Shown piece after piece: positions 11,357-22,030 of a stretch of DNA of 64,000 bases. Source of the DNA: Conchocele bisecta. Lineage: Eukaryota; Mollusca; Bivalvia; Lucinida; Thyasiridae. Each line of letters begins with the position of its first letter. Positions within the stretch are counted from its first letter, which is position 1. Location of the stretch: NCBI GenBank assembly GCA_029237695.1, contig CM055265.1:111154773-111218772 (forward strand), in the 5' to 3' direction. Made by a program: the position numbers and the translations under genes. Under the pieces are notes generated by a model that saw only the letters and a list, made by a program, of their open reading frames with translations, searched no databases and was not told where the DNA came from.

Positions 11357-13668
11357 AGCCAGGTTTTTTGAGAAAAAAAATCCAGGCTATTGGATTGGCG
11401 AAAGCCGGGCGGGCGGGCGGCGTCCACAATCAATGTTAAGTTTTCGTGTTTGAGTCCATTTCTTTGTTACTGTACCACATAGGACCACCAAACTTTCACA
11501 GCTTCATAATCAAGGGGTGCCCACCACATATCACTATCCAACATGTTACTTTTTTTTTAACTTGACCCATTTTTTCCGCGTAGTCGACTTAGCCATTTTC
11601 AATGTTAAGTTTTCGCGTTTACAATGTTAAGTTTTTGTGTTTAAGTCCATTTCTTTGGTACTGTACCACCTAGGACCACCAAACTTTCACAGCTTAAATT
11701 CATAATCAAGGGGTACCCACCACATATCACTATCCAACATGTTACTTTTTTTTTTAACTTCACCCATTTTTTCTGCGCAGTCGACTTAGCCATTTTCAAT
11801 GTTAACTTTTCGCGTTTACAATGTTAAGTTTTCGTGTTTAAGTCCATTTCTTTGGTACTGTACCACCTAGGACCACCAAACTTTCACAGCTTCATAACCA
11901 AGGGGTGCCTACCACATACAACTATCCAACATGTTACCATTTTTTTACCTTCACCTATTATTTCTACGTAATTGACTTAGCCATTTTCAACGTTAACTTT
12001 TTTAACGTACGTCTGGTTAAAGTTTTTTGGTTAAAACTTTTTTTCGTTGTACTATATCTCTGCAACTGCTTCGCCCATTACCTTGAAACTTCACATGGGT
12101 GTTTATCATCATCCATATTTTCATTCTAACTCCCAACCGTGCGGCCCCTGTGCCCAATGTCAAGGTCAAATTACTTTGAATTTTTTTGTTAAAGTTTTTT
12201 CGTGTACTATATCTCTGCAACTGCTTCACCCAATACCTTGATACTTCACATGGGTGTTTATCATCATTGTCACACCTGCTTGCGGAAAGCGCGATATCGT
12301 CGGCATTTTGGCATACGTCCGTCCGTTCGTCCGTGTGTCCGTTTAAAGTTTTTTGGTTAAAGTTTTTCCATCTACTACAGTCAGAATTCGTTACAACGGC
12401 ATAGTTCGTTTGAGATGAATCTGCCGTTATAACGAATCTGCCGGTATAACGAATCGGGGATTTTTTCCCTCCGATTCCGGTAATTGTTATCTGTCGGGAA
12501 TTGGTATCTGTCGGGAATTGGCTACCACGCATTGTAGCGATGTTATTTGTTGTAAATTTATGCTAGCGTAATTCGGCATTATCGGCGCGATATGTGCTGA
12601 ATTAAATACTTATTTGTCACCTCGTTGATAAATCAATGCATATGTATACAAATTTATATCAATGAAACAAACAACATTCAATAATAATCCGATGTTTGAC
12701 AAGGTCAAGGTTGCATGCGAACCTCGTGTGATAATTGGTAATTACGTAGACACGTGGCTACCGGATTATATGTGAACGTTGTTTCTTTATTGTTAGAAAT
12801 TCGCAAACAAGTGCATAAAGAAAAGAAACACATTTAAATGAAACAGTTTGTTTTTATTTACATGCTAACATTTATGAAAATACAAAACAATAACATACAG
12901 AGTTGTATCCCTTTCAGTATTTCATTTCGCCCCAATGAGAACTCGGCCCAGAGACTATGTTGCACATTTTAACATGTTTAATAAACAGTTTGATTTTATT
13001 TACATGCTAACATTTATGAAAATACAAAACAATAATGTACAGAGTTGTATCCCTTCAATATTTCATTTCACCCCAACGAGAACTCGCCCCAGAGACAATG
13101 TTGCATGATAAATGTGTTCACACTCGTGTAAAGAAGTTCTTGTGGACAAGGCACGCGGTCGAGTATTTGTGACAATATACAGACCGACACGTTGTTAATT
13201 GACGCGATTTATGACATCGTGTCAGGGTTAATCAGCCGTGAAATTGTTTAGCGACTGGTTCCCGAACATCGGTGATGCCGGATAACTGAGCTGGGTCACA
13301 GTCCTGGTACCAGCTACACAGGTTACCGGCGCCGTTATAGCGAACATTAAATACGACTTAAATTGTGTATTCGTTTGCGGGATTTCTCTGCCGGTGCCGG
13401 AAGCCGAATTTGCCGGTATATCGAACAGATTAAAGAGCGTGCCGATTCGTTTGGCGGCGTATCGTGCCGGAAGGCGAATATGCCGTTGTAACGTGTGCCG
13501 TTGTAATGAATTCTGACTGCATATCTATTTTTTTAGTGTCCATGCCTCGCCCCAAGGCGCGACATGCAGGCCACGGCCATCTAGTCTACAAAAAGTGGGT
13601 ATATTATGTTTATCCAAGTGTCTCTGCTTGGAAAAAACCTGGCCTTCGTGGCTTTGCCTCGTTTCTTG
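11357..13668 (+). mobile_element. Pearl-like/Helentron-like element copy A (nested in DIRS-A)
   Basis: Starts agccaggttttttgag and ends gcctcgtttcttg, like copies at 31661-32881 (minus strand) and 62414-63173. It has a GGGC microsatellite (11397-11420), three core repeat units of about 190-200 bp (about 11432-11995, each with 'accacctaggaccaccaaac'-like text), then 'catgggtgtttatcatcat' blocks and a CCGT microsatellite (12316-12340). This order (core repeats, then ACGG-type microsatellite) is like the bivalve pearl family, which is thought to be Helentron-related. Non-coding. The 12378-13521 MITE is inserted in it. Confidence 0.65.
12378..13521. mobile_element. pogo/Tigger-like MITE nested in pearl-like copy A
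   Basis: Ends CAGTCAGAATTCGTTACAAC and its inverse ...GTAATGAATTCTGACTG, with further 'ttataacg' iterations inside both ends. The flanking pearl-like sequence is continuous in the other two copies, which locates the insertion between 'ctacta' and 'tatctatt'; TA duplication is plausible. Inside, a 142-bp unit is duplicated (from 12841 and from 12983). No transposase ORF. Confidence 0.75.
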
Positions 13669-13738
13669 TTTTTGTTTCAATTTTGTTTCGTTCAGTATTT
13701 TGAACCGGTTTTCTGTCTCGCATTCACTATGGGCAAGG

Positions 13739-15318
13739 GGACACCTGAGCCCAGTTCGGTCAGAAAAATTTGGTTGTGGTCACAAAGCGGGAACTCTCAT
13801 GAGATAATTTGTTTGCGTTGTTGTCAGAGACAAAACGATTGCTCTAAGGAGAAACCGTGCTTGTCTCAGCCCTATGGGCCCCCAAAACGTAGAGGCGCTG
13901 ACCATTAGCTCCTATCAGGATAAGTATCAGTCTTGCTCGGCAAGATTCAGAAACTAAAGACTGTTTCTGAGGCATCCAACGTCGCTAGTTCTGCTCTGGG
14001 TGGTCTGCTACCCAATGAGCAAGGACACCGGTGTGTCTGGACACCGGACACTAGTTCTGCTCTGGGTTATTCGCTAACCACTGAGCAAGGACACCGGACA
14101 CCAGTTCTGCTCTGGGTTATTCGCTAACCACTGAGCAAGAACACCAGACACCGGACACTAGTTCTGCTCTGGGTTATTCTACCGACACACGTACTGTATT
14201 CGTCCAGCGGTGAGTCTGATGACGTCAGACAGGGGCGCGCAGACTCACCGATCAGGACGGGTAGATCCGGGTCTAGTAGGAAGAGAGCTAGGTCTAGGTC
14301 GTCTTCCAGTAGCTCGTCTACCAGCTGCGGGCTTATAGATCCAGGAAACACAGATGACATTCTAGGTCATGTCTTATGGTCTTGTTTCAAAAGACAAAAT
14401 GCACCAGCTATCAGTATGTCAGAGGAACGGGGCACTTCACCGGTACGGGTGAATGTTAACTATCCTCCGATGACATCAGGTGGGGAAGACGGGATGCACA
14501 CTTTGAGTCATCTAGTGATAGAGGACTCGGGACTAGACTCAGCAGCTAGTGTAGCTGTGGAGGACAGTGCCCCTTCTTATCGGTATACCAGTATCTGCCT
14601 CAGGATATTTGTTCTGTTCAACCTGCGCCGGTGCCGAGGGCTAAGTCTCTGTGGGAAGCAGACTAGGTTACTGCTCCCAATGGGATGCCTAGACTGCCTC
14701 AGTCCCCCACAGTAGGAGCTCTGTTAGAGGACTTGAACAGGGCACAGGGATTTGACCCCAAAATGGTTGGATTTCTTACACCCAAGACTTTTCTGGCACA
14801 TCAAGGGCTCAAGTATTATGTTCTGCATACAGAAACTTGGCTCCTGAAGTATTCGGCCTTGGACAAGGATGCTCAGAGGATGGGAGTATCCAAGGCTTCG
14901 TTCCCTAAGGCACCAGACGCACTGTTGGAGTGCTTGGATACGCGAGCGAGATCTCTTATATCCAGGTCTTCTCACACGGACTTGTTTTGGGCAAGGCCAG
15001 AGCGGCCATTGAGGTGGGTGACGACAGAACATTGGAGTCACTGTTTCAGTCGTTAGTCAGAGCTATGAAGCATGTCATGGCTACGGCTCTGACTATGTCG
15101 GCAGACATCGTTCTGTTGAGGAGGGACGCCATGTTAGCGACGTCGTCCATTCATCAGAGACAGGGAAGGGATCTCCTTTGGGAAGCACCCCTTCAGGCCA
15201 CGAGTCGACAGTTAGCTAGACTATCTGTGGCCTCTTTAGCCAAGCAGTTCGCTTCTAGAAGCACAACTCGGGCAGGAAAGGGGGACATAAGCAGGCAGTT
15301 CAACCTTTCCTTCTCATA
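13739..15318 (+). pseudogene. DIRS-A gag-like ORF, broken
   Basis: Begins with ATG at 13739 (MGKGTPEPSSVRKIWLW) and has a Cys cluster (CLRCCQRQNDCSKEKPC) that matches in layout the Cys cluster at the start of DIRS-B gag. Stops and frameshifts break it after 13908. A direct repeat around 'ctctgggttattc' (14000-14180) follows. Further on, 14715-15318 encodes GFLTPKTFLA, LDKDAQRMGVS and LESLFQSLVRAMKHVM, each with a counterpart in DIRS-B (GFLVPKTLIA, LDKDAAAFGIS, LDAVLQSAICAAKP), supporting a shared gag C-terminal region. Gag would package the element RNA; this copy cannot make a whole protein. Confidence 0.75.
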
Positions 15319-15435
15319 GTCCAGCGAGTAAGGTAACGGGTAGCTTTAAGCAACCCATAACACCTATACCTCCCCACCAGGGTGGGCTCCCAGAGGTGGC
15401 GCTACACGCATCAGAGATTGGCAATCTCCGGGCTT

Positions 15436-16512
15436 CTACAGCAGGCTGTTTGTTGTACCAAGACGAAATGGCAAGCTGCGCCCTTTATTAGATCTGTCTT
15501 ATTTTGAATCTATTCATCCAAGCAGATCATTTCAGGATGGAGACTGCTCGATCAATACGACGGACTATGGGAGTCAATGATTGGGCCGTCTCCATCGACC
15601 CACAGGACGGTTATCTTCATATACCAATGTGCCCTGCATCCAGAAAGTTTCTACGCTTTCAGTCGGAAGGCAGAGTATAGCAGTTTTGTGTTCTACCCTT
15701 CCGAATAGCGCCGGCTCCTAGGGTGTTCACAAAACTAATAGAGGTAATCGCGGCAGAGGCCAGGCCGAGAGGTATTGCATACTTCAATACCTGGACGACT
15801 GGCTCCTGCACGATCAGTCCAGAGACACACTGCTACTCAATCTGCGTGTGTTCTGGGATCTGATCACGTGGTTGGGACTTCAAGCGTCACCCCAGACGCT
15901 CAGAGGACATGGTATTTTCAGGGGTACCAATGTCAATTCTCGATCCAGAGTTGGTGTTGACTTGGGTTTTTTGAAGCTCACCTAGAACCCCTGGGACTGG
16001 TGTTCTCGGAGATATAGTCAGAGGAGTGGGCTGGGTGCGACATCAATATGCTTGAGCTGAGGGCAGTGACTTTGTCTCTAGCAAAAGCATTCCCCCAGGT
16101 CAGATGTTCAGATAGCCACGGACAGCACCACGGTAGTGGCATGCCTGAACAGACCAGGTGGAACTCGGTCTGTGGGCCTCTATTTGGAGACCAGGAAATT
16201 ACTGATCTGGTGTCACCAGAACGGCATAGTACCGTAGGAGAGGCACATCGCGGGGAAGTCGCAATGTACTGCGGACTACCTGTCGAGGGGGGTTCACCAA
16301 TTCTTACCGAGTGGTTACTGTCGAAGACGGTGGCCAACGCAGTAATGAACAGGTGGCGCCACCCCTGGTTAGATCTGTTTGAGACCGGGATGAACAATCA
16401 GCTCCCAATGTATGTGTCTCCAGTACAGGACGCAAGGGCATGGGCAGTGGGCGCATGTCCGTGTCATGGAAATGAGTGGACGGGTATACATTTCCACAAT
16501 CCGTCCTACTGA
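15436..16512 (+). pseudogene. DIRS-A reverse transcriptase/RNase H and following domain, broken
   Basis: RT hallmarks in order: VVPRRNGKLRPLLDLSYF (from about 15450), DWAVSIDPQDGYLHIP with the first catalytic Asp (about 15579-15625), and the active-site box QYLDDWLL (YLDD at 15788-15799). RNase H follows: INMLELRAV (about 16044) with the conserved Glu, and ATDSTTVVACLNRPGGTRS with the Asp codon at 16121. Then ADYLSRG and DLFETGMNNQLPMYVSP, the segment between RNase H and recombinase in DIRS and related elements. A TAG breaks the RT before QFCVLPFR and several frameshifts are needed, so it is inactive. Confidence 0.88.
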
Positions 16513-16739
16513 CACAGGTGTTGCAGCATGCATGGGAAACACTTCATGCGAATCCGCTCATTCTGAATCTTCACGCCTGGAGGCTATCAGGAAGGGAATC
16601 AGAAAGGAAAAATGTTCGCAGCAAGCTGCAGCAATCATTGCACAGGCAAAGTCCTTCTGCTACAGCATGCTACGACGCAAATGGAGGGTCTGTGTTAATT
16701 GGTGTATTAAAGCTAAGGTAAATTAATCCAGTCAGTCCA

Positions 16740-17640
16740 GCTGTAGGCGAAATGGGCGATTTCCTTAGTATTTGTTCGATGACGTGAAATCGTCAGCGTC
16801 GACTATTAAGGGATACATGCCAGCTGTTTCAAGTTCAGTTCAGTGTCGACATGTAACATAGGTTCAGACCCCAGTTTATCGTCGATAATTTCATTTTTCA
16901 CTAGGGAAAGACCAGTAGCTAGAATAGTTAACCCTAAATGGAATCTAACAGTGGTTCTATGGGCTTTAACCAAAAGCTCAGTATGAGCCCATGTCACAGC
17001 TTCCCTCTTTGACTGATCAGTCAAGACAGTGTTACTCCTCGCTTTCGCTTCGGCGAAATGGTGGCGGGAATTACACGGCCTGTCTATGGACGACCAGAAT
17101 CTGGTTTTTGTAATGATTCCGTTACTCTTGTTGCGAAGCTGGTTTCCTTGCTAAAACTCGGGTCCCAGGTAAGCATCCCCGACCTTTCGTGATCCCAGCC
17201 ATGTCCAAATTCGGGTCAGTTATCCGCGACGGAAAACTCGCTATGCCCAGGCAGGGTAATTAGGCACTACATCTCAATGACTAAACCAATGAGAGGTAGG
17301 CGCTAGAGACTTTTTATTCCATGCGTGGGTAATCAGGATCTATCCAAAGCGTCAGTTTTCAGATGGATATCTCTCGCAATACGCAGAGCATATCGATCCA
17401 CTCCGGTTAAGGCGCTCAGAAAGTTATAAGTCAAAGCCCATGAGGTCAGAGCAGTATCTACCTCCTCGGCTTTCCTCAATGGAGTGCCCCTGGATAAGAT
17501 AATGGAAGCGGCATCCTGGAAGTCTCATTCCACTTTTTCTCAGGTTTACATACGTACACTGACGGCGCAAAGAGCAAATATTTACACATTAGGTCTCCTA
17601 GTCGCGGCTGGCAGGGTTGTCGCAGGGTTAATGCCAGTCT
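16740..17640 (+). pseudogene. DIRS-A tyrosine recombinase, broken
   Basis: The recombinase that would integrate the circular DNA. Visible pieces: SASTIKGYMPAV-like SAM-like N-terminal text (about 16790), NLTVVLWALTKSS (about 16935), FASAKWWRELHGLS around box I (17041-17085), VKAHEVRAVSTSSAF with the His-x-x-Arg box (His codon 17439-17441, Arg codon 17448-17450), then MEAASWKSHSTFSQVYIRT, whose Tyr codon (17547-17549) sits where the nucleophile is expected. Box I normally has Arg before the EL pair; here Lys-Trp-Trp-Arg is read, so the first catalytic Arg may be lost. Internal stops are present. Confidence 0.85.
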
Positions 17641-18256
17641 GGATACACATTTTACTATGATGTGTACAGTTGTGAGTTGTTACCTATGATTGTGAGGTCC
17701 GGACAGGGTACCGGTGAGTTCCCTGTGCTCCGGTGCACTAACAGTACCATTTATCATGACACTCAAAAACAAACATAGTCATTCATCCAGGGTCATTAAT
17801 ACTATGTTTTGTAATTATTGATAGTATCAGGTTGTCAATATGCATATGGGTAATTGATGTTAGCATTACTATTTGTGAGTGATGTGGGTTATAACTTTAA
17901 GAGACTTGTGGACATGGTCAAGGGTCAGTGTAGATACTGTGAGTCTTAGATGTGAGGCATAAACATTCTGGATGACATGACGCTAACATGCTATGAGTTA
18001 GTCACATTCAGTGCGTGGGAAACTGCAACTGGAGACAGTACTCAAGCAGACCAGAAGACTTTGCTGGCGGTACTAAAATGGCTCAGTTATCTTCTCGGAG
18101 CGAACAAAGGGGGAGGGGGGGCGCTGCTCAGACGGTGCCCGGGTCTCGTCTACAAGTTGTTTGGGGAGTCAATTTATTGATCCTAAGTATTCACAGAGCG
18201 AATTAATTTATTTTTCTGGTTTCTATATCACCTTACCTTCCCGCCTTGGAGACGAA

Positions 18257-18345
18257 TTCTAGCAACATATAACAGGGAAGTATGATACAGAAATCAGAAT
18301 TTTTCAATGTAAAATTAGTTTCTGTGTGTACTTACCTGTTACATG
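18257..18345. repeat. DIRS-A internal complementary region
   Basis: First half 'agcaacatataacagggaag...' is the complement of the element's left outer end (10973-11010); second half 'tcagaatttttcaatg...cttacctgtt' is the complement of the right outer end (18520-18569). The junction falls at about 18293/18294. In the DIRS replication model this region templates the missing end sequences and joins the two ends of the circle. Confidence 0.88.
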
Positions 18346-18569
18346 TATTTAACTCCTGCCTCCCACCCCGCCAGGTGGAGAGATTTGTTCTATCGCAAAA
18401 AGGAAGTCTCCCGCGCATGCGCGGTCGATATGGAATGGGACAGCTGTAAGTGGGGACTAGATGCGGGTCAATAAATTGTATTCGGAATGGGTAGCCCCAA
18501 TAGAATCTATAAAGCAACATATAACGGGTAAGTACTCACAGAAACTAATTTTACATTGAAAAATTCTGA

Positions 18570-19089
18570 TATTTATGATTCTCTAGTTCGGGTTTTCCCA
18601 TGACGGCATTATTGATGTCGAAATGTTGGGGCGCAAATCAAAATAAAAAGGACGTTTTAGATAATTCATGGTTAGTGGATAATAATTATTAGTCACAAAT
18701 TGTAACATTTGAGGTACTAATGTTTATTGCAGTGATCCAATCCAAGTAATTTATGCTCCCACAGCCCACAAAAATGTGTGACATTTATTCGGATATACAA
18801 TTGTCTGTGGTAGCTAATTTGCCCGTAACTAACGAAATACTAAAAGCAGATGCTTGAAGTGAATATATTTGAAGACCTACGACATTTATCTATTACCAGA
18901 GACATAAGTCAGTAGAAAAATCGAAATGTGTGGTGTTTGAGCGAGACCGAAAATACAGCATTTTTGCGAAGCTGTTTCTTATCTTATCTTTCTTATACTG
19001 TAGTGTATGGAAATGGATGGGTGGGGTAAAGTTTTCCAAATGAGCCAAGTATATATTGGTTCCTAGGTCCGAGTCTTCCACCTGCTCAG
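18570..19089. other. Unassigned intron
   Basis: A+T-rich with no supported gene. A degenerate 'aggtccgagtcttccacct' arm (19064-19084) belongs to the palindromic family of 43767-44935. Confidence 0.4.
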
Positions 19090-19925
19090 CCAAAGGTCAT
19101 AATTTTATTTGAGACTTCAAACATCTTCTTCATAAGAACCGGTTGCTAGCCAAACTTCACAATTATGGTCCGTTGGTGAAGCCTATTCAGATTTGTCAAT
19201 ATAGAGGTCGTCGCTAATCCAATATGGCAGCCATCTAAAAATATCACAAATTCATAAACAAATCTTCTCTTTCAAAGTTGTTAAAATGGTGACCCCGGAT
19301 CGAAAATGGGCGTGGCCCCGGGTTGGGGTCAAATAGGGGTAACATTTGATTTTTGACCGAATATGGTCGCGCTATATATCAAATCGAAGATAGCAACAAG
19401 ACGATCGCTCTGGTACATTTTTCACCGAAATAGGATGATTATGTCATCCAAGATGGCCGCCGAAAGGTAAAAAAGTCAACCTTTTATTTCAGATTTCAAA
19501 CGTCTTTACAAGAACCGGTTGGCCAATGGTAGCCAAACTTTACAATTATGGTCCTTGCCAATTTGGGTGAAGCCGTTTCAGATTTGTATTCAAATGGAGG
19601 TCATCGCTAATCCAACATGGCCACCATCTGAATATATCACAAATTCTTAAAAAAAAATTGGCAGACATGATCAATGGACAATGCTCTTTCAAAGTTGTTT
19701 AAATGGTCAAAAATGGCCATGGTCTTTGGGGTCAAAGAGGAGTCAAATTTCAAGTTTGACCAAATATGGTCATGTCATATACCAATTCGAAGCATCGAAG
19801 GTATCAATGAGACAATCTCGCATGGATGACATTTTTGTCGAAATCTGATGATTACATCATCCAAGATGGCTGCCGATAGGTCGAGAGGTCATCCTTTTAT
19901 TAGAGATTTCTTATAAGACGATAAT
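19090..19925. repeat. Two diverged direct copies of a roughly 370-bp repeat
   Basis: Both halves carry the same order of blocks: 'aaccggttg', 'caattatggtcc', 'aggtc(g/a)tcgctaatccaa', 'atcacaaattc', 'caaagttgtt', 'tgaccgaatatggtc'-like and 'atccaagatggc(c/t)gccg'. Identity is moderate, so the duplication is old. Several 'atggccgcc' phrases occur. No ORF of note. Confidence 0.7.
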
Positions 19926-20595
19926 CAGAATGGATTTAGCATCGCCACTGAATGATGATAGCAATTTCAACTTTATCACAGGTCCGACGGACTTTGTTGC
20001 TTGTAAAATCAAAGGTCCGACTTTACAATTTGCAGGTCCAGGACCTCGGACCAGTACCTCGGACCAGTACCTCGGACCAGTGCTATTTTCAGGCTCTGTA
20101 ATGTTAGTGGTTTTTGCTCCAAACAGCTAATTCTACGTTTATTTCTTAGAGATTTATTTTTTGATAATTATAGAACGTTGCCAGACCATTATAACATACA
20201 TAAAATATACATGTCAGAATTTATGTTATAAACAGAATGGGCAACTGATTCTTTTCGATGCAGAATGGATTTAGCATCGCCACTGAATGATGATAGCAAT
20301 TTCAACTTTATCACAGGTCCGACGGACTTGTTGCTTGTAAAATACAAAGGTCCGACTTTACAATTTGCAGGTCCAGGACCTCGGACCAGTACCTCGGACC
20401 AGTACCTCGGACCAGTGCTATTTTCAGGCTCTGTAATGTTAGTGGTTTTTGCTCCAAACAGCTAATTCTACGTTTATTTCTTAGAGATTTATTTTGTGAT
20501 AATTATAGAACGTTAGCAGACCATTATAACATACATAAAATATACATGTCAGAATTTATGTTATAAACAGAATGGGCAACTGATTCTTTTCGATG
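19926..20595 (+). repeat. 335-bp tandem duplication (two near-identical units)
   Basis: Units 19926-20260 and 20261-20595, starting cagaatggatttagcatcgc and ending gattcttttcgatg. They differ at only a few positions, so the duplication is recent or maintained. Each unit has its own trio of 'cctcggaccagta' repeats and a short open frame starting MDLASPLNDDSNFNFITGPT, which recalls no family I know. Confidence 0.92.
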
Positions 20596-21540
20596 GGTAA
20601 ATGTATGTACATGTAAGCCTGAAGGTCTCATAAAGTTAACATTTTGTAAATTCATTCTAATTTCTGTTCCCCTTCATGGAATATTTTAATATTTAGCTAA
20701 CATCATTCTGTTCCAGATACTCCACCCCAGTCCTGCTCCGCCCCAAGGTCAATATCATTCACTCCTGCTTATGTAGTAGGATGGCAAGCACCGATAAAAA
20801 TGAATTCTGTTCAACCCGAGATAGCAAAAGCAACGACTACTTTAAATCAATGCATTATATCATCCTGAACACGAATCCGGTGTCCGTCAATCAAATCAGG
20901 TGGGACAAGGTCATTTTTGGGGTCATTGAGTGCACATGGGTCAAATGAGTGCTAAACTCACTCTATTTTGATAATACAATATGTACTTGCATAACATTAC
21001 AGAAAAATCTGATAAAGTATGTTTCATGTGACATATACAAAGCGATTCGGTTTGCTGGGACGTCTATCGTTGAGAGTATCAACATATTCACGATGGCCGC
21101 CAAGCATCAATATTTAGCCTGAAATGTGTACATATTTGATGAATGAAAACAAATAGGCACTTGGATCTTGATCGGACAGACGCAGAAAAACCTTTGGATA
21201 CCATGTATTAATTTTAAACATGGATGGAAGCTACCAAATCCATGTGAATCAAAGATGGACGCCAATATTCATCAATTGCAGGCAGCATTATCTACACTGT
21301 GATGGACCATATCTTGGAACTAAGCTAGATGTGAACATATTAGTTTGATTTTCATCTGAGATATGATATTAAAATATAGATCAATATTTACGCTCTTCTT
21401 AAAGAGCGTGTTTAATTAAAAATGGCCGCCATATTTTCCAAAAACTCAAAAGTTATTGGATGTAATGTTTACTTTTGCTTTACTTATTTATACTTCTTCA
21501 TTTTGTTAGACGGTTAAATCAATAAGTTGGACACACTTGA
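20596..21540. other. Unassigned intron with a 'ttcatggaat' repeat piece
   Basis: Positions 20660-20765 ('ctgttccccttcatggaa' then 'cgccccaaggtcaatatc') belong to a dispersed family also at 37480-37610, 38210-38330, 43680-43720 and 50265-50900. The rest, to the left end of DIRS-B, is anonymous. Confidence 0.45.
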
Positions 21541-22030
21541 TTTTTATGTCTTCAAACTAACCTGAATGGTTGCAAACAGATAGGTTGCTATGAAATCGTC
21601 CTAATAATAAAAATCTGCCTACTCTAATCACTCAAATAACCCACCATAGACCATTCCGCTCTACCCACAGCCAATTGGCTAGTCCGCTATTTAAACTCCT
21701 CCTATTATTTTAGGACGCTATCAAGAGTGCAGGTATATTTGTCTCTCTCTTTATTTCGTGCTTATTTTGAATTTCTGCCGTGTATTGTGCCGTATTTGTC
21801 ATTATATTTCGTTCAATACATATTATTATCATCTTGTGTGTTACGTGATTATTCTCCATTGCATTTTTTGTGGGGTTTTTCACGGTGTTTTACTTTGTGT
21901 CACATATTTTCGCGTGTACGCGATTCGTACCCTAACGGGTTCGTCCCAAAGTGGATTCGCTCCCGTGACACATTTTTTGTAGCGTTTTTGCGTTTCTTCT
22001 ATCAGGTTTTGTTATACAATTCTTGTTAGA

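Larger units (their letters stand above)
10973..18569 (+). mobile_element. DIRS-type tyrosine-recombinase retrotransposon (DIRS-A), interrupted
   Basis: Left inverted terminal repeat from about 10973 to 11130 and right copy from about 18412 to 18569, sharing 'cttacagctgtcccat'-type and 'ttgggg..' blocks in opposite orientation. An internal complementary region (18257-18345) contains the complement of the left outer end followed at once by the complement of the right outer end, the diagnostic DIRS arrangement. Between them, in order, lie gag, RT/RNase H, a methyltransferase-like segment and tyrosine recombinase, all + strand and all broken. Without the nested 2.3-kb insertion (11357-13668) the element is about 5.3 kb. 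Confidence 0.9.

Noticed and set aside
12017..12532. 171-codon minus-strand ORF
   Set aside because: It spans the border between the pearl-like element and the nested MITE, so it cannot be an old gene; its text comes from repeat units.
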